From positions 102,859 to 166,858 of the forward strand of contig NZ_FOQM01000014.1 of the NCBI RefSeq assembly GCF_900113735.1: a stretch of 64,000 bases of DNA, written 5' to 3'. Shown here one piece after another: positions 53,125 to 61,692 of the stretch. Under the pieces are notes generated by a model. It was not told where the DNA came from. It saw nothing but the letters and a program-made list of their open reading frames with translations, and did no database searches. The DNA comes from Bradyrhizobium sp. Gha (lineage in GTDB: Bacteria > Pseudomonadota > Alphaproteobacteria > Rhizobiales > Xanthobacteraceae). Each line of letters opens with the position of its first letter. Within the stretch, counting starts at the first letter, position 1. The translations under genes and the position numbers were made by a program.

Positions 53125-53351
53125 ACGAGACGGCCGACCCGCTGGTGCTGGATTTCGTCGAATGGATCGCGCGCGAGCCACGCGCCTATGCCGAGGTGAT
53201 CGCGACCTGGAAGACCTCGTGCCCGCGCCTCACCATCTGGGAGGACGCCGCCGATCGTGGCTTCGTCGCACGCCAAACGCTGCCCGGCCTCGGCCTGGTC
53301 ATCGCCGTGACGGAAGACGGCGAGAGGCTGCTGCGAACCAACGGGCGGTAG
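53121..53351 (+). CDS. Small protein coupled to the TauE-like exporter
   Basis: 76 residues: LVLDFVEWIAREPRAYAEVIATWKTSCPRLTIWEDAADRGFVARQ. The ATG overlaps the exporter stop by 4 bp (ATGA), so translation is coupled. The WKTSCPRLTIWEDA stretch recalls a conserved Rhizobiales hypothetical. Function unknown. Confidence 0.8.
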   Translation: MNETADPLVLDFVEWIAREPRAYAEVIATWKTSCPRLTIWEDAADRGFVARQTLPGLGLVIAVTEDGERLLRTNGR

Positions 53352-53401
53352 TTTGCTCTCGGCGGAGGTAAAAGACGCGGAGCGCTTCTGCCTCCACATC
53401 G

Positions 53402-53480
53402 CCATTGCGAGCGCCAGCGAAGCGATCCAGAATGCCTCCGCGGTGAAAGACTGGATTGCTTCGCTGCGCTCCCAATGACG
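53402..53480. repeat. Palindromic intergenic repeat, family R1
   Basis: Arms from CATTGCGAGCGCCAGCG to CGCTGCGCTCCCAATGAC, with ATCCAGA inner ends. Same family as 19236-19313, with a few changes in each arm. Confidence 0.85.
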
Positions 53481-53490
53481 GAAAACAGAT

Positions 53491-54189
53491 ATGTCGCTCA
53501 AACTCTACGAACTCGTCGGCACCGATGCCTCGCGCCCGTTCAGCCCCTTTTGCTGGCGCACGCGGATGGCGCTGGCGCATAAGGGGCTGACGGCGGAATC
53601 GCTGCCATGGCGCTTCACCGAGAAAAGCGCGATCGCGCCGCACGGCTCGGAGAAAGTCCCGGTGCTGCTGCATCACGACAAGCCGGTGGTCGATTCCTGG
53701 GCGATCGCGAACTATCTCGAAGACAATTTTCCGGATCGTCCCTCGCTGTTCGGCGGCGAAGGCGGCCGCGCCATGGCGCGCATGATCAATGCCTGGGGCG
53801 ATATCGCCATCGTCGGCGGCATCTTTCCGCTCATCATCGCCGACATCCCGAAGAATCTGGCCGAGGTCGATGCCGCGTATTTCCGCCAGTCGCGCGAGGC
53901 GCGGTTCGGCGGCAAGACACTGGAAGAGATCATGGCGAGCCGCGACACCGGCGTCGTCGCGTTCCGCAAGTCGCTGGAAGTGATGCGGCAGACCTTCAAG
54001 ACGCAACCCTATCTCGGCGGCGCTGCGCCGAACTATGCCGACTACATCGTGTTCGGTGGTTTTCAATGGGCACGTGTGGTGAGCCCGTTCAGGCTGATCG
54101 AGGCCGATGATCCGATTTACGCTTGGCGCGAAAAGCTGCTCGATGCGTTCGACGGCATGGCGCGGAGATCGCCGGGGCATCCAGTTTAG
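53491..54189 (+). CDS. Glutathione S-transferase-family protein
   Basis: 232 residues. The N-terminal thioredoxin-like domain has FSPFCWRTRMALAHKGL and EKVPVLLHHDKPVVDSWAIANYLEDNFP near residue 50, the glutathione-binding pattern of the LigE/beta-etherase-like GST branch. A helical C-terminal domain follows. The substrate is unknown. Confidence 0.88.
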   Translation: MSLKLYELVGTDASRPFSPFCWRTRMALAHKGLTAESLPWRFTEKSAIAPHGSEKVPVLLHHDKPVVDSWAIANYLEDNFPDRPSLFGGEGGRAMARMINAWGDIAIVGGIFPLIIADIPKNLAEVDAAYFRQSREARFGGKTLEEIMASRDTGVVAFRKSLEVMRQTFKTQPYLGGAAPNYADYIVFGGFQWARVVSPFRLIEADDPIYAWREKLLDAFDGMARRSPGHPV

Positions 54190-54193
54190 ATTT

Positions 54194-54310
54194 CGTCGGG
54201 TGGGTTAGCTGTGCAGATGCGCGAAGCGCATGTGCAGGGCGTAACCCACCTCGTTGCTTTCCGCGGAGACAGAAGAGGTGGGATACGCCTTCGGCTAACC
54301 CACCCTACGA
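54194..54310. repeat. Palindromic intergenic repeat, family R3 (GGTGGGTTA type)
   Basis: Outer ends CGGGTGGGTTAGC and GCTAACCCACCCTACG, inner pieces GCGCGAAGCGCATG and GGCGTAACCCACC. It is related to the copy at 33257-33339 and lies between the GST and cysteine-rich genes. Confidence 0.85.
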
Positions 54311-54511
54311 TGCTACGGTCTCCGCCGCCGCCTTCCGCAAACATTCCCGGCACAAGCAATCCTCGCCCTTGATCGGCATCGGCAGCTTGGCCGTCTCCTC
54401 CGCGCACCAGCAATGGGCCGTGAGATCGCAGCCGAACTCGGTGCCGCAGCGGGAACAGGCGAGGCGGCGCGGGGCCGGTCGTGGCAGCGTGATTTCTTTC
54501 GGAATTGTCAT
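54305..54511 (-). CDS. Cysteine-rich CWC-type small protein
   Basis: 68 residues with ACSRCGTEFGCDLTAHCWCAEE and a second CLCRECL group, the Cys-rich CWC zinc-binding layout. Small cytosolic protein of unknown function. Its 3' end abuts repeat R3. Confidence 0.8.
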   Translation of the reverse strand: MTIPKEITLPRPAPRRLACSRCGTEFGCDLTAHCWCAEETAKLPMPIKGEDCLCRECLRKAAAETVAS

Positions 54512-54625
54512 GATTCAGGTCGAAGCTTTGCCGTCATTTTCATGCCGGGTTCATCTGTCGCTGCAGTATATTAAGCGCCGCGTGCAAACCAGGAAAGTGG
54601 TTGGCAACGCGCGGAGAACAAATCG

Positions 54626-56185
54626 ATGGCCCGCGATTCGCAAGCCGCTCTCGTCGCGCTGAACCGCTTCGGCTTCGGGCCGCGCGGCGGCGCATCCGGC
54701 GATCTCGTCAATGCAGCCTCCGACGCCAGGGGTTTCGTGAAGGCGGAACTGGCGCGTCCCCATGGCGTGCTGCTGGAGGCGCCTGGGCTGCAATCGACGC
54801 CGCAACTCGGACAGGCTGCATTCGCGTATCAGGACGAGGTCAAACAGGCGCGCGAAGCCGCGAAGGCGGCCACGCCGACCGAAGCGCCCGTTCCGCCGGC
54901 CGAGCAGAAGGCCGACAACCAATTGCGGCGAAATCTTTCGCTCAACACGGTGACCAACGAGATCGCGGGCCAGCAGATGGCTGATGCGAAGCAAGCCGGC
55001 GCCACCTTGAAACCCGACAGCATGCAGCCTGGCGTCTCCGCGCCGGCCGCTGCAAAACCGGCACAGCCGCTCAACGTGATCCAGAAGACCTTCCGCGCCG
55101 AGGCGCTGGCGCGGTTGCAGCGCGCGATGCTGGTCGATTGCGGCTTCACCGAGCGCCTGGTCGTGTTCTGGTCGAATCATTTCTGCATCTCCGCGAGCAA
55201 GGGCGAGTTGGCGCGGATGTGGGCCGGCGCCTTCGAGCGCGAGGCGATCCGCCCGCATGTCCTGGGCCGCTTCGCCGACATGCTGAAAGCGGTCGAGCAG
55301 CATCCGGCGATGCTGTTCTTCCTCGACAACCAGCAATCGCTCGGACCGGATTCGCGCGCCGGGCAGAACCGCAAGCGCGGGCTGAACGAAAATCTCGCGC
55401 GCGAGATCATGGAACTGCATACGCTGGGCGTCGGTGGCGGCTATACGCAAGGCGACGTCACCTCGCTCGCGCGCATCATCACTGGCTGGACCTTTGCCGG
55501 CCGCAAGGGCCAGCTTGGCGCGCCCGGCGCGTTCGTCTTCAACGCCAATGCGCATCAGCCGGGGCCGCAGGTGCTGCTCGGCAAAACCTATGAAGCGAAT
55601 GGTCTCGCGCAGGGCGAGGCCGCGCTTGCCGACATTGCGCGGCATCCGTCGACGGCGAATTTCATCGCCACGAAATTCGTCCGCCACTTCGTCGCCGACG
55701 ATCCGCCACCGGCGCTGGTCGCGCGGTTGCGCGACGTCTTCGTCAAGACCGATGGCGATCTCAAGGCACTTGCCACGGCGCTGGTCGACTCCGACGAGGC
55801 ATGGAAAGCGCCGCTGACCAAGATGCGCTCGCCCTATGATTTTCTGGTCGCGAGCGGCCGGCTGCTCGCGCGCGTGCCTGAGGATCCCGGTTTCTATCTC
55901 AATAGCCTGAACCTGCTCGGCCAGCCGTTATGGACCCCGGCCGGGCCGAACGGTTTTCCGGATACCGCCGCGGCCTGGGCCGCGCCCGAGGGCATCAAGC
56001 TGAGGCTCGACATCGCCTCGCAGATGGGCGCGCGGCTCGGACCCAACATCGATCCGCTCGACCTGCTGGAATTCGCGGCGGCGGACGCGGCGTCGGCCGA
56101 AACGCGCAGAACCATCGAGCGCGCGGAATCGCGCCAGCAGGCGCTGGCGCTGCTGCTGATGTCGCCGGAAATTCAGAGGAGATGA
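54626..56185 (+). CDS. DUF1800-family protein
   Basis: 519 residues from ATG 54626 (GGAGAAC upstream). The N-terminal helix (SQAALVALNRFGFGPRGG) and a Pro/Ala/Lys linker lead to the family core: VFWSNHFCISASKGELARMWAGAFEREAIRPHVLGRFADMLKAVEQHPAMLFFLDNQQS, then NENLAREIMELHTLGVGGGYTQGDVTSLARIITGWTFAG. DUF1800 proteins occur with DUF1501 partners in many bacteria; function unknown. The partner gene starts within 3 bp of its stop. Confidence 0.92.
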   Translation: MARDSQAALVALNRFGFGPRGGASGDLVNAASDARGFVKAELARPHGVLLEAPGLQSTPQLGQAAFAYQDEVKQAREAAKAATPTEAPVPPAEQKADNQLRRNLSLNTVTNEIAGQQMADAKQAGATLKPDSMQPGVSAPAAAKPAQPLNVIQKTFRAEALARLQRAMLVDCGFTERLVVFWSNHFCISASKGELARMWAGAFEREAIRPHVLGRFADMLKAVEQHPAMLFFLDNQQSLGPDSRAGQNRKRGLNENLAREIMELHTLGVGGGYTQGDVTSLARIITGWTFAGRKGQLGAPGAFVFNANAHQPGPQVLLGKTYEANGLAQGEAALADIARHPSTANFIATKFVRHFVADDPPPALVARLRDVFVKTDGDLKALATALVDSDEAWKAPLTKMRSPYDFLVASGRLLARVPEDPGFYLNSLNLLGQPLWTPAGPNGFPDTAAAWAAPEGIKLRLDIASQMGARLGPNIDPLDLLEFAAADAASAETRRTIERAESRQQALALLLMSPEIQRR

Positions 56186-56187
56186 TG

Positions 56188-57405
56188 ATGGTCGACTGTG
56201 TCGAAAACCGGCTCCTCACCTCGCGCCGCGGCCTTCTGCTCGGCGGCGCGTCGTTTGCGGCCTGGGCCTATTTGCCGAAATTCGCGCGCGCCGCCGACGG
56301 GCGCGATCCCCGACTGATCGTGGTGATCCTGCGCGGTGCGCTCGATGGGCTCGCGACCGTCGCGCCGATCGGCGATCCCGATTATGCCGGCCTGCACGGC
56401 TCGATCGCGCTCACGGCGGATGGCGCGCATCCCGCGCTGATGCTGGACTCCTTCTTTGGGCTGCATCCGTCGATGCCGGAATTCGCGCGCATGTACCGCG
56501 CCCAGCATGCCGCGGTGATTCACGCGGTCTCGACGCCTTACCGCGATCGCTCGCATTTCGACGGCCAGGACGTGCTGGAGAGCGGCTACGCAGGGCCGGG
56601 ACGCGTGCAGTCCGGCTGGCTGAACCGCGCGCTCGAAGCGCTGCCGCGCGGCGAGCGCGTGTCGAGCGGACTTGCGGTCGGCCCCACCACGCCCCTGGTG
56701 CTGCGCGGCAACGCGCCGACCGTCGGCTGGGCGCCGGTCGCGCTGCCGCAGGCCGACGACGACACCGCGATGCGGCTGGTCGATCTCTACCGCCATCGCG
56801 ATCCGGCGCTGGCCTCGGCGCTGACGCAGGGCCTGCAATTGGAGAAGGCTGCGAGCGGCGACGACATGAAGCCGAAGCCCGGCAATGCCGTCGCGCAGAT
56901 GCGCCAGGTCGCACGCGGCGCCGCGAAGCTGATGGCCGCCGATGATGGCCCGCGCATCGCAGCGCTCGCTTTCGACGGCTGGGATACGCATGCCAACGAA
57001 GGCGGTCCCGTCGGGCGTCTCGCCTTCCTGCTCGGCGGGCTCGACGGCGCGCTCGCCGAATTCGAAAGCGGGCTCGGCGATCGCTGGCGCGATACCGTCG
57101 TCGTCGTCGCCACCGAGTTCGGCCGCACCGCGCGCATCAACGGCACCGACGGCACCGACCACGGCACCGGCACCATCGCGTTGCTCGCCGGCGGGGCTGT
57201 GAAGGGCGGCCGCGTCATCTCCGACTGGCCCGGCCTCAAGCCCGGCAATCTCTATGAGGCCCGCGACCTCAAGCCCACCACCGACCTGCGCTCGGTGATC
57301 AAGGGCGTGCTGCAAGGCCAGTTCGGCCTGTCCGATCAGGTGCTGGCTCAGACGGTGTTCCCGGACAGCGCCAGCGCAAGGCCGATGAAGGGGCTGGTCG
57401 CTTAA
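56188..57405 (+). CDS. DUF1501-family protein with Tat signal
   Basis: About 405 residues from ATG 56188 (GAGGAG upstream; ATGs at 56182 and 56185 are also open). The N-terminus LLTSRRGLLLGGASFAAWAYLPKFARAAD is a twin-arginine export signal. The core has RLIVVILRGALDGLATVAPIGDPDYAGLHGSI and the C-terminal TEFGRTARINGTDGTDHGTGTIALLAGGAVKGGRVISDWPGLKPGNL, typical of DUF1501 (alkaline-phosphatase-like fold). It probably acts in the periplasm with the DUF1800 protein. Reaction unknown. Confidence 0.92.
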   Translation: MVDCVENRLLTSRRGLLLGGASFAAWAYLPKFARAADGRDPRLIVVILRGALDGLATVAPIGDPDYAGLHGSIALTADGAHPALMLDSFFGLHPSMPEFARMYRAQHAAVIHAVSTPYRDRSHFDGQDVLESGYAGPGRVQSGWLNRALEALPRGERVSSGLAVGPTTPLVLRGNAPTVGWAPVALPQADDDTAMRLVDLYRHRDPALASALTQGLQLEKAASGDDMKPKPGNAVAQMRQVARGAAKLMAADDGPRIAALAFDGWDTHANEGGPVGRLAFLLGGLDGALAEFESGLGDRWRDTVVVVATEFGRTARINGTDGTDHGTGTIALLAGGAVKGGRVISDWPGLKPGNLYEARDLKPTTDLRSVIKGVLQGQFGLSDQVLAQTVFPDSASARPMKGLVA

Positions 57406-57482
57406 TTCCATCAGTCCGTTCCCGCGCCTTGCGGCGCGTCGCGAAATGACGACATGATCGCCTGAGCATCAGGAGACCACCC

Positions 57483-57806
57483 ATGTACATCGCCATGAAC
57501 CGCTTCCGCGTCGCCAAGGGATCGGAAGCCGCCTTCGAGCAGGTCTGGTTGTCGCGTGACAGCCATCTGGACAAGGTGCCGGGCTTCGTCGAATTCCATC
57601 TGCTGCGCGGCCCCGAGCTCGAGGACCATACGTTGTATGCGTCGCATACGGTGTGGGCCAATCACGCGGCGTTTGACGCGTGGACCAAGTCGGAAGCGTT
57701 TCGTGCTGCCCATCACAAGGCCGGCGACAACAAGCCGCTGTATCTCGGCCATCCCCAGTTCGAAGGTTTCGAGGTGATACAGACGGTGGGACGCGGCGCG
57801 AAGTAG
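57483..57806 (+). CDS. IsdG-type heme-degrading monooxygenase / ABM protein
   Basis: 107 residues starting MYIAMNRFRVAKGSEAAFEQ, an antibiotic-biosynthesis-monooxygenase fold. The three catalytic residues of staphylococcal IsdG (Asn7, Trp67, His77) map to N6, W67 and H77 here, which supports heme cleavage rather than another ABM role. Bradyrhizobium HmuD/HmuQ are known heme oxygenases of this group, but I cannot say which this equals. No heme transport genes are adjacent. Confidence 0.85.
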   Translation: MYIAMNRFRVAKGSEAAFEQVWLSRDSHLDKVPGFVEFHLLRGPELEDHTLYASHTVWANHAAFDAWTKSEAFRAAHHKAGDNKPLYLGHPQFEGFEVIQTVGRGAK

Positions 57807-57819
57807 CGCGCCGCCAATC

Positions 57820-58761
57820 TCATCCCAGCGTGATCTTGTCGATCTCGGCGAGATCCTCGGCCTCCAGCCGCCAGGCGATTGCCTTGACGTTCTGCTCGAC
57901 CTGGTCGACGCGGGTGGCGCCTGCGATCACGCTCGAGACCTGCGGGCGCGCGGCGAGCCAGGAGAAGGCGAGCTCGAGCATCGAATGGCCGCGCGCCTGC
58001 GCAAAGGCCTGGAGCTTCTCGACGATGTCCTCGTTGCGCGGCGTGACGTAGCGGTCGCGCAGCGCCGGTGCCTTGCCGAAGCGCGTATCGGCGGGCGCTG
58101 CTGCGCCGCGCTGATATTTGCCGGTCAACAGACCGCTCGCCAGCGGGAAGAACGGTAGCAGGCCGAGCTTGTATTCCTCGGCGGCGGGCAGCAAATCCTT
58201 CTCGATGTCGCGAACGAGGAGGCTGTACTCGTCCTGTGCCGAGACGAAACGGCCGACATTCATCGCGCGCGCGGTGAACTCGGCTTCCGCGATGCGCCAC
58301 GCCGGAAAGTTGGAATGGCCGATGTAGCGGACCTTGCCCTGGCGGACGAGATCGTCGAGCGCGCGCAGCGTCTCCTCCAGCGGCGTCAGCGGATCGAAAT
58401 CATGCTGCTGGTAGAGATCGATGTAGTCGGTCTTGAGCCGCGTCAGGCTGGCCTCGACCGCGTTCATGATGTAGCGCCGCGAGGCACCCTGCTTGGTGCC
58501 GTCGGCCGCCATCGGCTTGGAATATTTTGTGGCGAGCACGACGTCCTTGCGGCGGTCGCCGAGCACGGTGCCGAGCACGGTCTCAGAGCCGCCCTGGCCC
58601 GCATAGATGTCGGCGGTGTCGAACAGCGTGATGCCAAGATCGATCGCGCGGTGGATCACCTTGCGCGAGGTTTCCAGATCGGTGCGCTGGCCGAAATTGT
58701 TGCACCCGAGCCCGACCGCGGACACGCGCAGGCCGGAGCCGCCGAGATTGCGAATTTCCAT
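57820..58761 (-). CDS. Aldo/keto reductase
   Basis: 313 residues from ATG 58761. TIM-barrel signature residues are LFDTADIYAGQGGSETVLGTVL near residue 47 (Asp, Tyr), VVLATKYSKP near 74 (Lys) and LYQQHDFDP near 112 (His), followed by GHSNFPAWRI and the NADPH site SSVIAGATRVDQVEQN near the C-terminus. It reduces an aldehyde or ketone with NADPH; substrate unknown. It resembles the YajO/YghZ-type AKRs. Confidence 0.92.
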   Translation of the reverse strand: MEIRNLGGSGLRVSAVGLGCNNFGQRTDLETSRKVIHRAIDLGITLFDTADIYAGQGGSETVLGTVLGDRRKDVVLATKYSKPMAADGTKQGASRRYIMNAVEASLTRLKTDYIDLYQQHDFDPLTPLEETLRALDDLVRQGKVRYIGHSNFPAWRIAEAEFTARAMNVGRFVSAQDEYSLLVRDIEKDLLPAAEEYKLGLLPFFPLASGLLTGKYQRGAAAPADTRFGKAPALRDRYVTPRNEDIVEKLQAFAQARGHSMLELAFSWLAARPQVSSVIAGATRVDQVEQNVKAIAWRLEAEDLAEIDKITLG

Positions 58762-58865
58762 GACAGGTCCTGTCAAAGGAGAGCAGGCGGCCATTGTGAC
58801 CGCGCTGCGACGCAGCGGCAAGCACTTGCCTGCGTTGCAGCCATGCCGCCACAGACTTGCAGGCA

Positions 58866-58906
58866 AAAAAATGCGGCCCCAGTCAGACGCGGCGACTGAC
58901 GGGGAC
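58866..58906 (-). terminator. Possible terminator downstream of the GNAT gene
   Basis: On the minus strand a bulged stem (CCCCGTCAG / CTGACTGGGG-type) is followed by a seven-T run (complement of AAAAAAA near 58865). The stem is imperfect. It would end transcription of the minus-strand GNAT gene at 59018. Confidence 0.4.
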
Positions 58907-59017
58907 CGCTTGGGGCGCTTGATCGGTGACGGGGGGCCTGATCAGACGCAAACGCAACCTAATCCCGGTGTGTTACGCGCCGGTGACATCAGGACTTATC
59001 CACAGGTGTGATGAGGA

Positions 59018-59473
59018 TCAGAACAGCTTGCGGTAGACGATGAAGCCGGAGCGTTCCGCGACCTTGTCGTACAGGCTCTGCGCCGTGGTGTTGGTCTCAT
59101 GGGTCTGCCAGTAGACGCGCGGCGCGCCTGCGAGCTTGGCGCGCTCGTAGACGCCGTAGATCAGTGCCGAGGCGACGCCCTTGCCGCGCGAAGCCTCGTT
59201 CGTGAACAGGTCTTGCAGATAGCACGACGGCTCGATGGCGGTGGTGCTGCGATGGAACAGGTAATGCGTCAGCCCGAGCAGCTTGCCGTCGCTCTCGGCG
59301 ACCAGCGCATGCACCGGCTCATAGGCATCGAAGAAGCGCTGCCAGGTCATGCGGGTGATTTCGGGCGCCAGCGCGGTCGGGCCGGAGCGGCCGTAGAAGG
59401 CATTGTAGCCGTCCCACAGCGGCAGCCATTGATCGTAGTCCTGCCGGGTGACGGAGCGAATGACGAGCGACAT
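59018..59473 (-). CDS. GNAT-family N-acetyltransferase
   Basis: 151 residues. The acetyl-CoA loop is LQDLFTNEASRGKGVASALIYGVYERAK near residue 86, followed by YWQTHETNTTAQSLYDKVAERSGFIVYRK. A small single-domain GNAT of unknown substrate. The start at 59473 is the first ATG of the conserved fold (MSLVIRSVTRQDYDQWLPLWDGY). Confidence 0.9.
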   Translation of the reverse strand: MSLVIRSVTRQDYDQWLPLWDGYNAFYGRSGPTALAPEITRMTWQRFFDAYEPVHALVAESDGKLLGLTHYLFHRSTTAIEPSCYLQDLFTNEASRGKGVASALIYGVYERAKLAGAPRVYWQTHETNTTAQSLYDKVAERSGFIVYRKLF

Positions 59474-59542
59474 CTGGGAAATCCGTGGATCGATCCTGCC
59501 CCTTCATACGTGATGATGGGCCCGTCGATCAATTGCGTTGCA

Positions 59543-60349
59543 TCACTCCGCCACCCGAAGATAGCGGATCAGCTTCCGCCCCTGGGGATCGCGCAGCGAG
59601 CGATAATAGTCGGCGCGCGCCGGCGCGTCGGTGCGGCGCACGAGGTCGGTGACGGGCGTATAGCTCAGCATGCGGCCGCCGTCGGGCAGCGCGGTGCAGA
59701 CGAAGCGCAGCACCTCGCCATTGCGCAAGGCGATGTTGATCGGCGTGGCATCGCCGATTCGCACCATCTCCATCCGCCGCGCGATGAAGAGACCCAGCTC
59801 ATCCTCCGGCAGATCGAACGCGTCGGTGTCCCGGCCGTGATACATCAGCGCGATGAAGGGCGGCTTTTGGTCGGCCTTTTCGTCCGGCAGCGCGAAATAG
59901 TGACGGAAGGCGCGGTTGATGAATTCGGCGCGGGTCTCGGCGTCGAGCAGCACGATGCCGATATCGACCTGGTCGAGTGCGGCCGACAAGCGTGCCGCGC
60001 TGGCGTGGTTGTGCCGCTCGGCGGCGAAGGCAGCGAGCAGGCGTTCGCGCATCAGACCGGTGATTGCGGCGGTGCCGCCGGTCGTGAGCGCGAGCAGGGC
60101 GAGCTGAGCGAGATCCGTCGCGGTCATGCCCGCCGTTGAACGATCGCCGAGCGACAGCAACGCCGTGCCGATCACGGCGATGGTGGCGCTGCCAAGCGCC
60201 GACGCGAAGCCTGAGAGCGAAGCGGCCAAGGCCACGATGCAGACGAACAGCGGTGCGAGCGTGAGCGCATGACGATCGAGTAGGGTCGCCAGCAGTGCGA
60301 TCGCCAGCGTCAGCACGGGACCGCATATGGTACGCCATCCGAACCGCAT
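59543..60349 (-). CDS. Membrane protein with a PAS domain
   Basis: 268 residues. An N-terminal half with three or four hydrophobic segments (MRFGWRTICGPVLTLAIALLATLLDRHALTLAPLFVCIVALAASLSGFASALG) leads to a PAS domain (AALDQVDIGIVLLDAETRAEFINRAFRHYFALPDEKAD near residue 128), with no kinase, cyclase or HTH after it. It may sense a signal for another protein. Unusual in having sensor parts only. Confidence 0.78.
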   Translation of the reverse strand: MRFGWRTICGPVLTLAIALLATLLDRHALTLAPLFVCIVALAASLSGFASALGSATIAVIGTALLSLGDRSTAGMTATDLAQLALLALTTGGTAAITGLMRERLLAAFAAERHNHASAARLSAALDQVDIGIVLLDAETRAEFINRAFRHYFALPDEKADQKPPFIALMYHGRDTDAFDLPEDELGLFIARRMEMVRIGDATPINIALRNGEVLRFVCTALPDGGRMLSYTPVTDLVRRTDAPARADYYRSLRDPQGRKLIRYLRVAE

Positions 60350-60477
60350 GGCCTGGCTCGTCCCTCCTTGAACGAAATAAGGCGATCAGACTGACCCATG
60401 GTTGCGCGAGCGCAATCCGGATTCGCTTGTTGCGCTTAACGGGCGCTTGCGAGCGCGCCCAAAGCTTTCGGATGATT

Positions 60478-60636
60478 TTAGACCAAATGGGCGTGCATGA
60501 TGCGCGGTTGCGCGGCGGGCGCGTTCCATGTCGACGTTCCCGGGCCCTTGCGGGTGCCGACGAAGATCAACAGCGAGGCCGCGACCAGGATGGCCGCAGT
60601 CAGGGTGATTGCAACGATGACCACGGGCGATTTCAT
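60478..60636 (-). CDS. Small single-helix membrane protein (52 residues)
   Basis: The minus strand reads MKSPVVIVAITLTAAILVAASLLIFVGTRK then a Pro/Gly/Thr-rich tail ending PRIMHAHLV. One membrane helix at residues 5-25. Too short for common gene-finders, but the reading frame and hydrophobic pattern look genuine. Unknown function. Confidence 0.6.
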   Translation of the reverse strand: MKSPVVIVAITLTAAILVAASLLIFVGTRKGPGTSTWNAPAAQPRIMHAHLV

Positions 60637-60709
60637 CTGTGTTCCATCGGGAAGCCATCAGGCGACGGGCCGCGCGGCACGTTGAACGCGATCCAGGATG
60701 GAACGGGGA

Positions 60710-60886
60710 TCAGACCGGCAGGCCCATCGCCATGGTCGCCGTGGTCGACAGCACCGTGAGGGTGACGATCAGGCACAACGAGAGGGCGGCGACGGCGAGC
60801 GACGCCGCGACCGCGCTGGTCAGCCGGGAAGACGCGACGGTATCGGTGTGGCCCTGAAAGCCGACCGTGCCGGACGCCCGCATCAT
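60710..60886 (-). CDS. Small single-helix membrane protein (58 residues)
   Basis: From ATG 60886 (AAGGA eight bases upstream): a polar start (MRASGTVGFQGHTDTVASSR) and a C-terminal helix (LTSAVAASLAVAALSLCLIVTLTVLSTTATM). It is tandem with the previous small gene on the same strand. Unknown function. Confidence 0.55.
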   Translation of the reverse strand: MMRASGTVGFQGHTDTVASSRLTSAVAASLAVAALSLCLIVTLTVLSTTATMAMGLPV

Positions 60887-61041
60887 GGGTCTAAATCCTT
60901 CAACGTGCGAGCGAATCACCCGCGACGCCCGATAACTTCACAATTTCAACCGGCAATATTGGGGCAGCGATCGCGTTGAAAACGGCAGGATTGGGGCAAA
61001 GGTTAACGCAATACCCGCTATTTCTTAACGTTGCACCGATT

Positions 61042-61692
61042 TCAAGCCCCCGCCGCGATGCTGGCGGGGTTGCCGATGTCGGCGGGACGCCAGTCCATCG
61101 CCACGAAGCCGGGGGCAGCCTCGACGCGCTTGAGCCAGTCCCGGATCGCCGGGAACGGCGCGAGGTCGAAGTCGCAGCGCTCGGCAAGGTGGGTGTAGCC
61201 GTAAAGCGCGATGTCAGCGACGGTGAGCTGGCGCGCGGCGAAGTAGGCGTTGGCCTTGAGATGGTTCTCCATCACCTGGAGCGCGCCGTAGCCGCGCTCC
61301 ATCCAGTCCTCCAGAGCGTGGGTCTGGAGGTCGCGCCCACCCTTGACCAGCGACAGCCAGAAATAGGCCGCACCGATATTCGGCTCGAGCGCGTGCTGCT
61401 CGAAGAACATCCACTGCAGCGCCTCGGCGCGATCGATGCGGTTCTCCGGCGCGAGCGGCGTGCCGACGGCAACGTACCAGAGGATGGCGTTGGACTCGGC
61501 AAGGAAGCGGTTGTCGCCGACCTCGAGCAGCGGCACCTGACCCGACGGGTTCTTGGTCAGGAAATCAGGCGTGCGGCTCTCGCCGCGCAGAATGTCCACC
61601 TCGACCGCTTCGTAAGGCTGGTTCAACAGCGCCAGCGCAAGGCGGACCTTGTAGCTGTTGCCCGAGCGCTGCATCGAATAGAGCTTGTACAT
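61042..61692 (-). CDS. Glutathione S-transferase-family protein
   Basis: 216 residues. The N-terminal domain has MYKLYSMQRSGNSYKVRLALALLNQPYEAVEVD with the catalytic Ser/Tyr region and NPSGQVPLLEVGDNRFLAESNAILWYVA near residue 48, and a helical C-terminal domain follows. This GST is distinct from the one at 53491. Conjugation substrate unknown. Confidence 0.9.
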   Translation of the reverse strand: MYKLYSMQRSGNSYKVRLALALLNQPYEAVEVDILRGESRTPDFLTKNPSGQVPLLEVGDNRFLAESNAILWYVAVGTPLAPENRIDRAEALQWMFFEQHALEPNIGAAYFWLSLVKGGRDLQTHALEDWMERGYGALQVMENHLKANAYFAARQLTVADIALYGYTHLAERCDFDLAPFPAIRDWLKRVEAAPGFVAMDWRPADIGNPASIAAGA

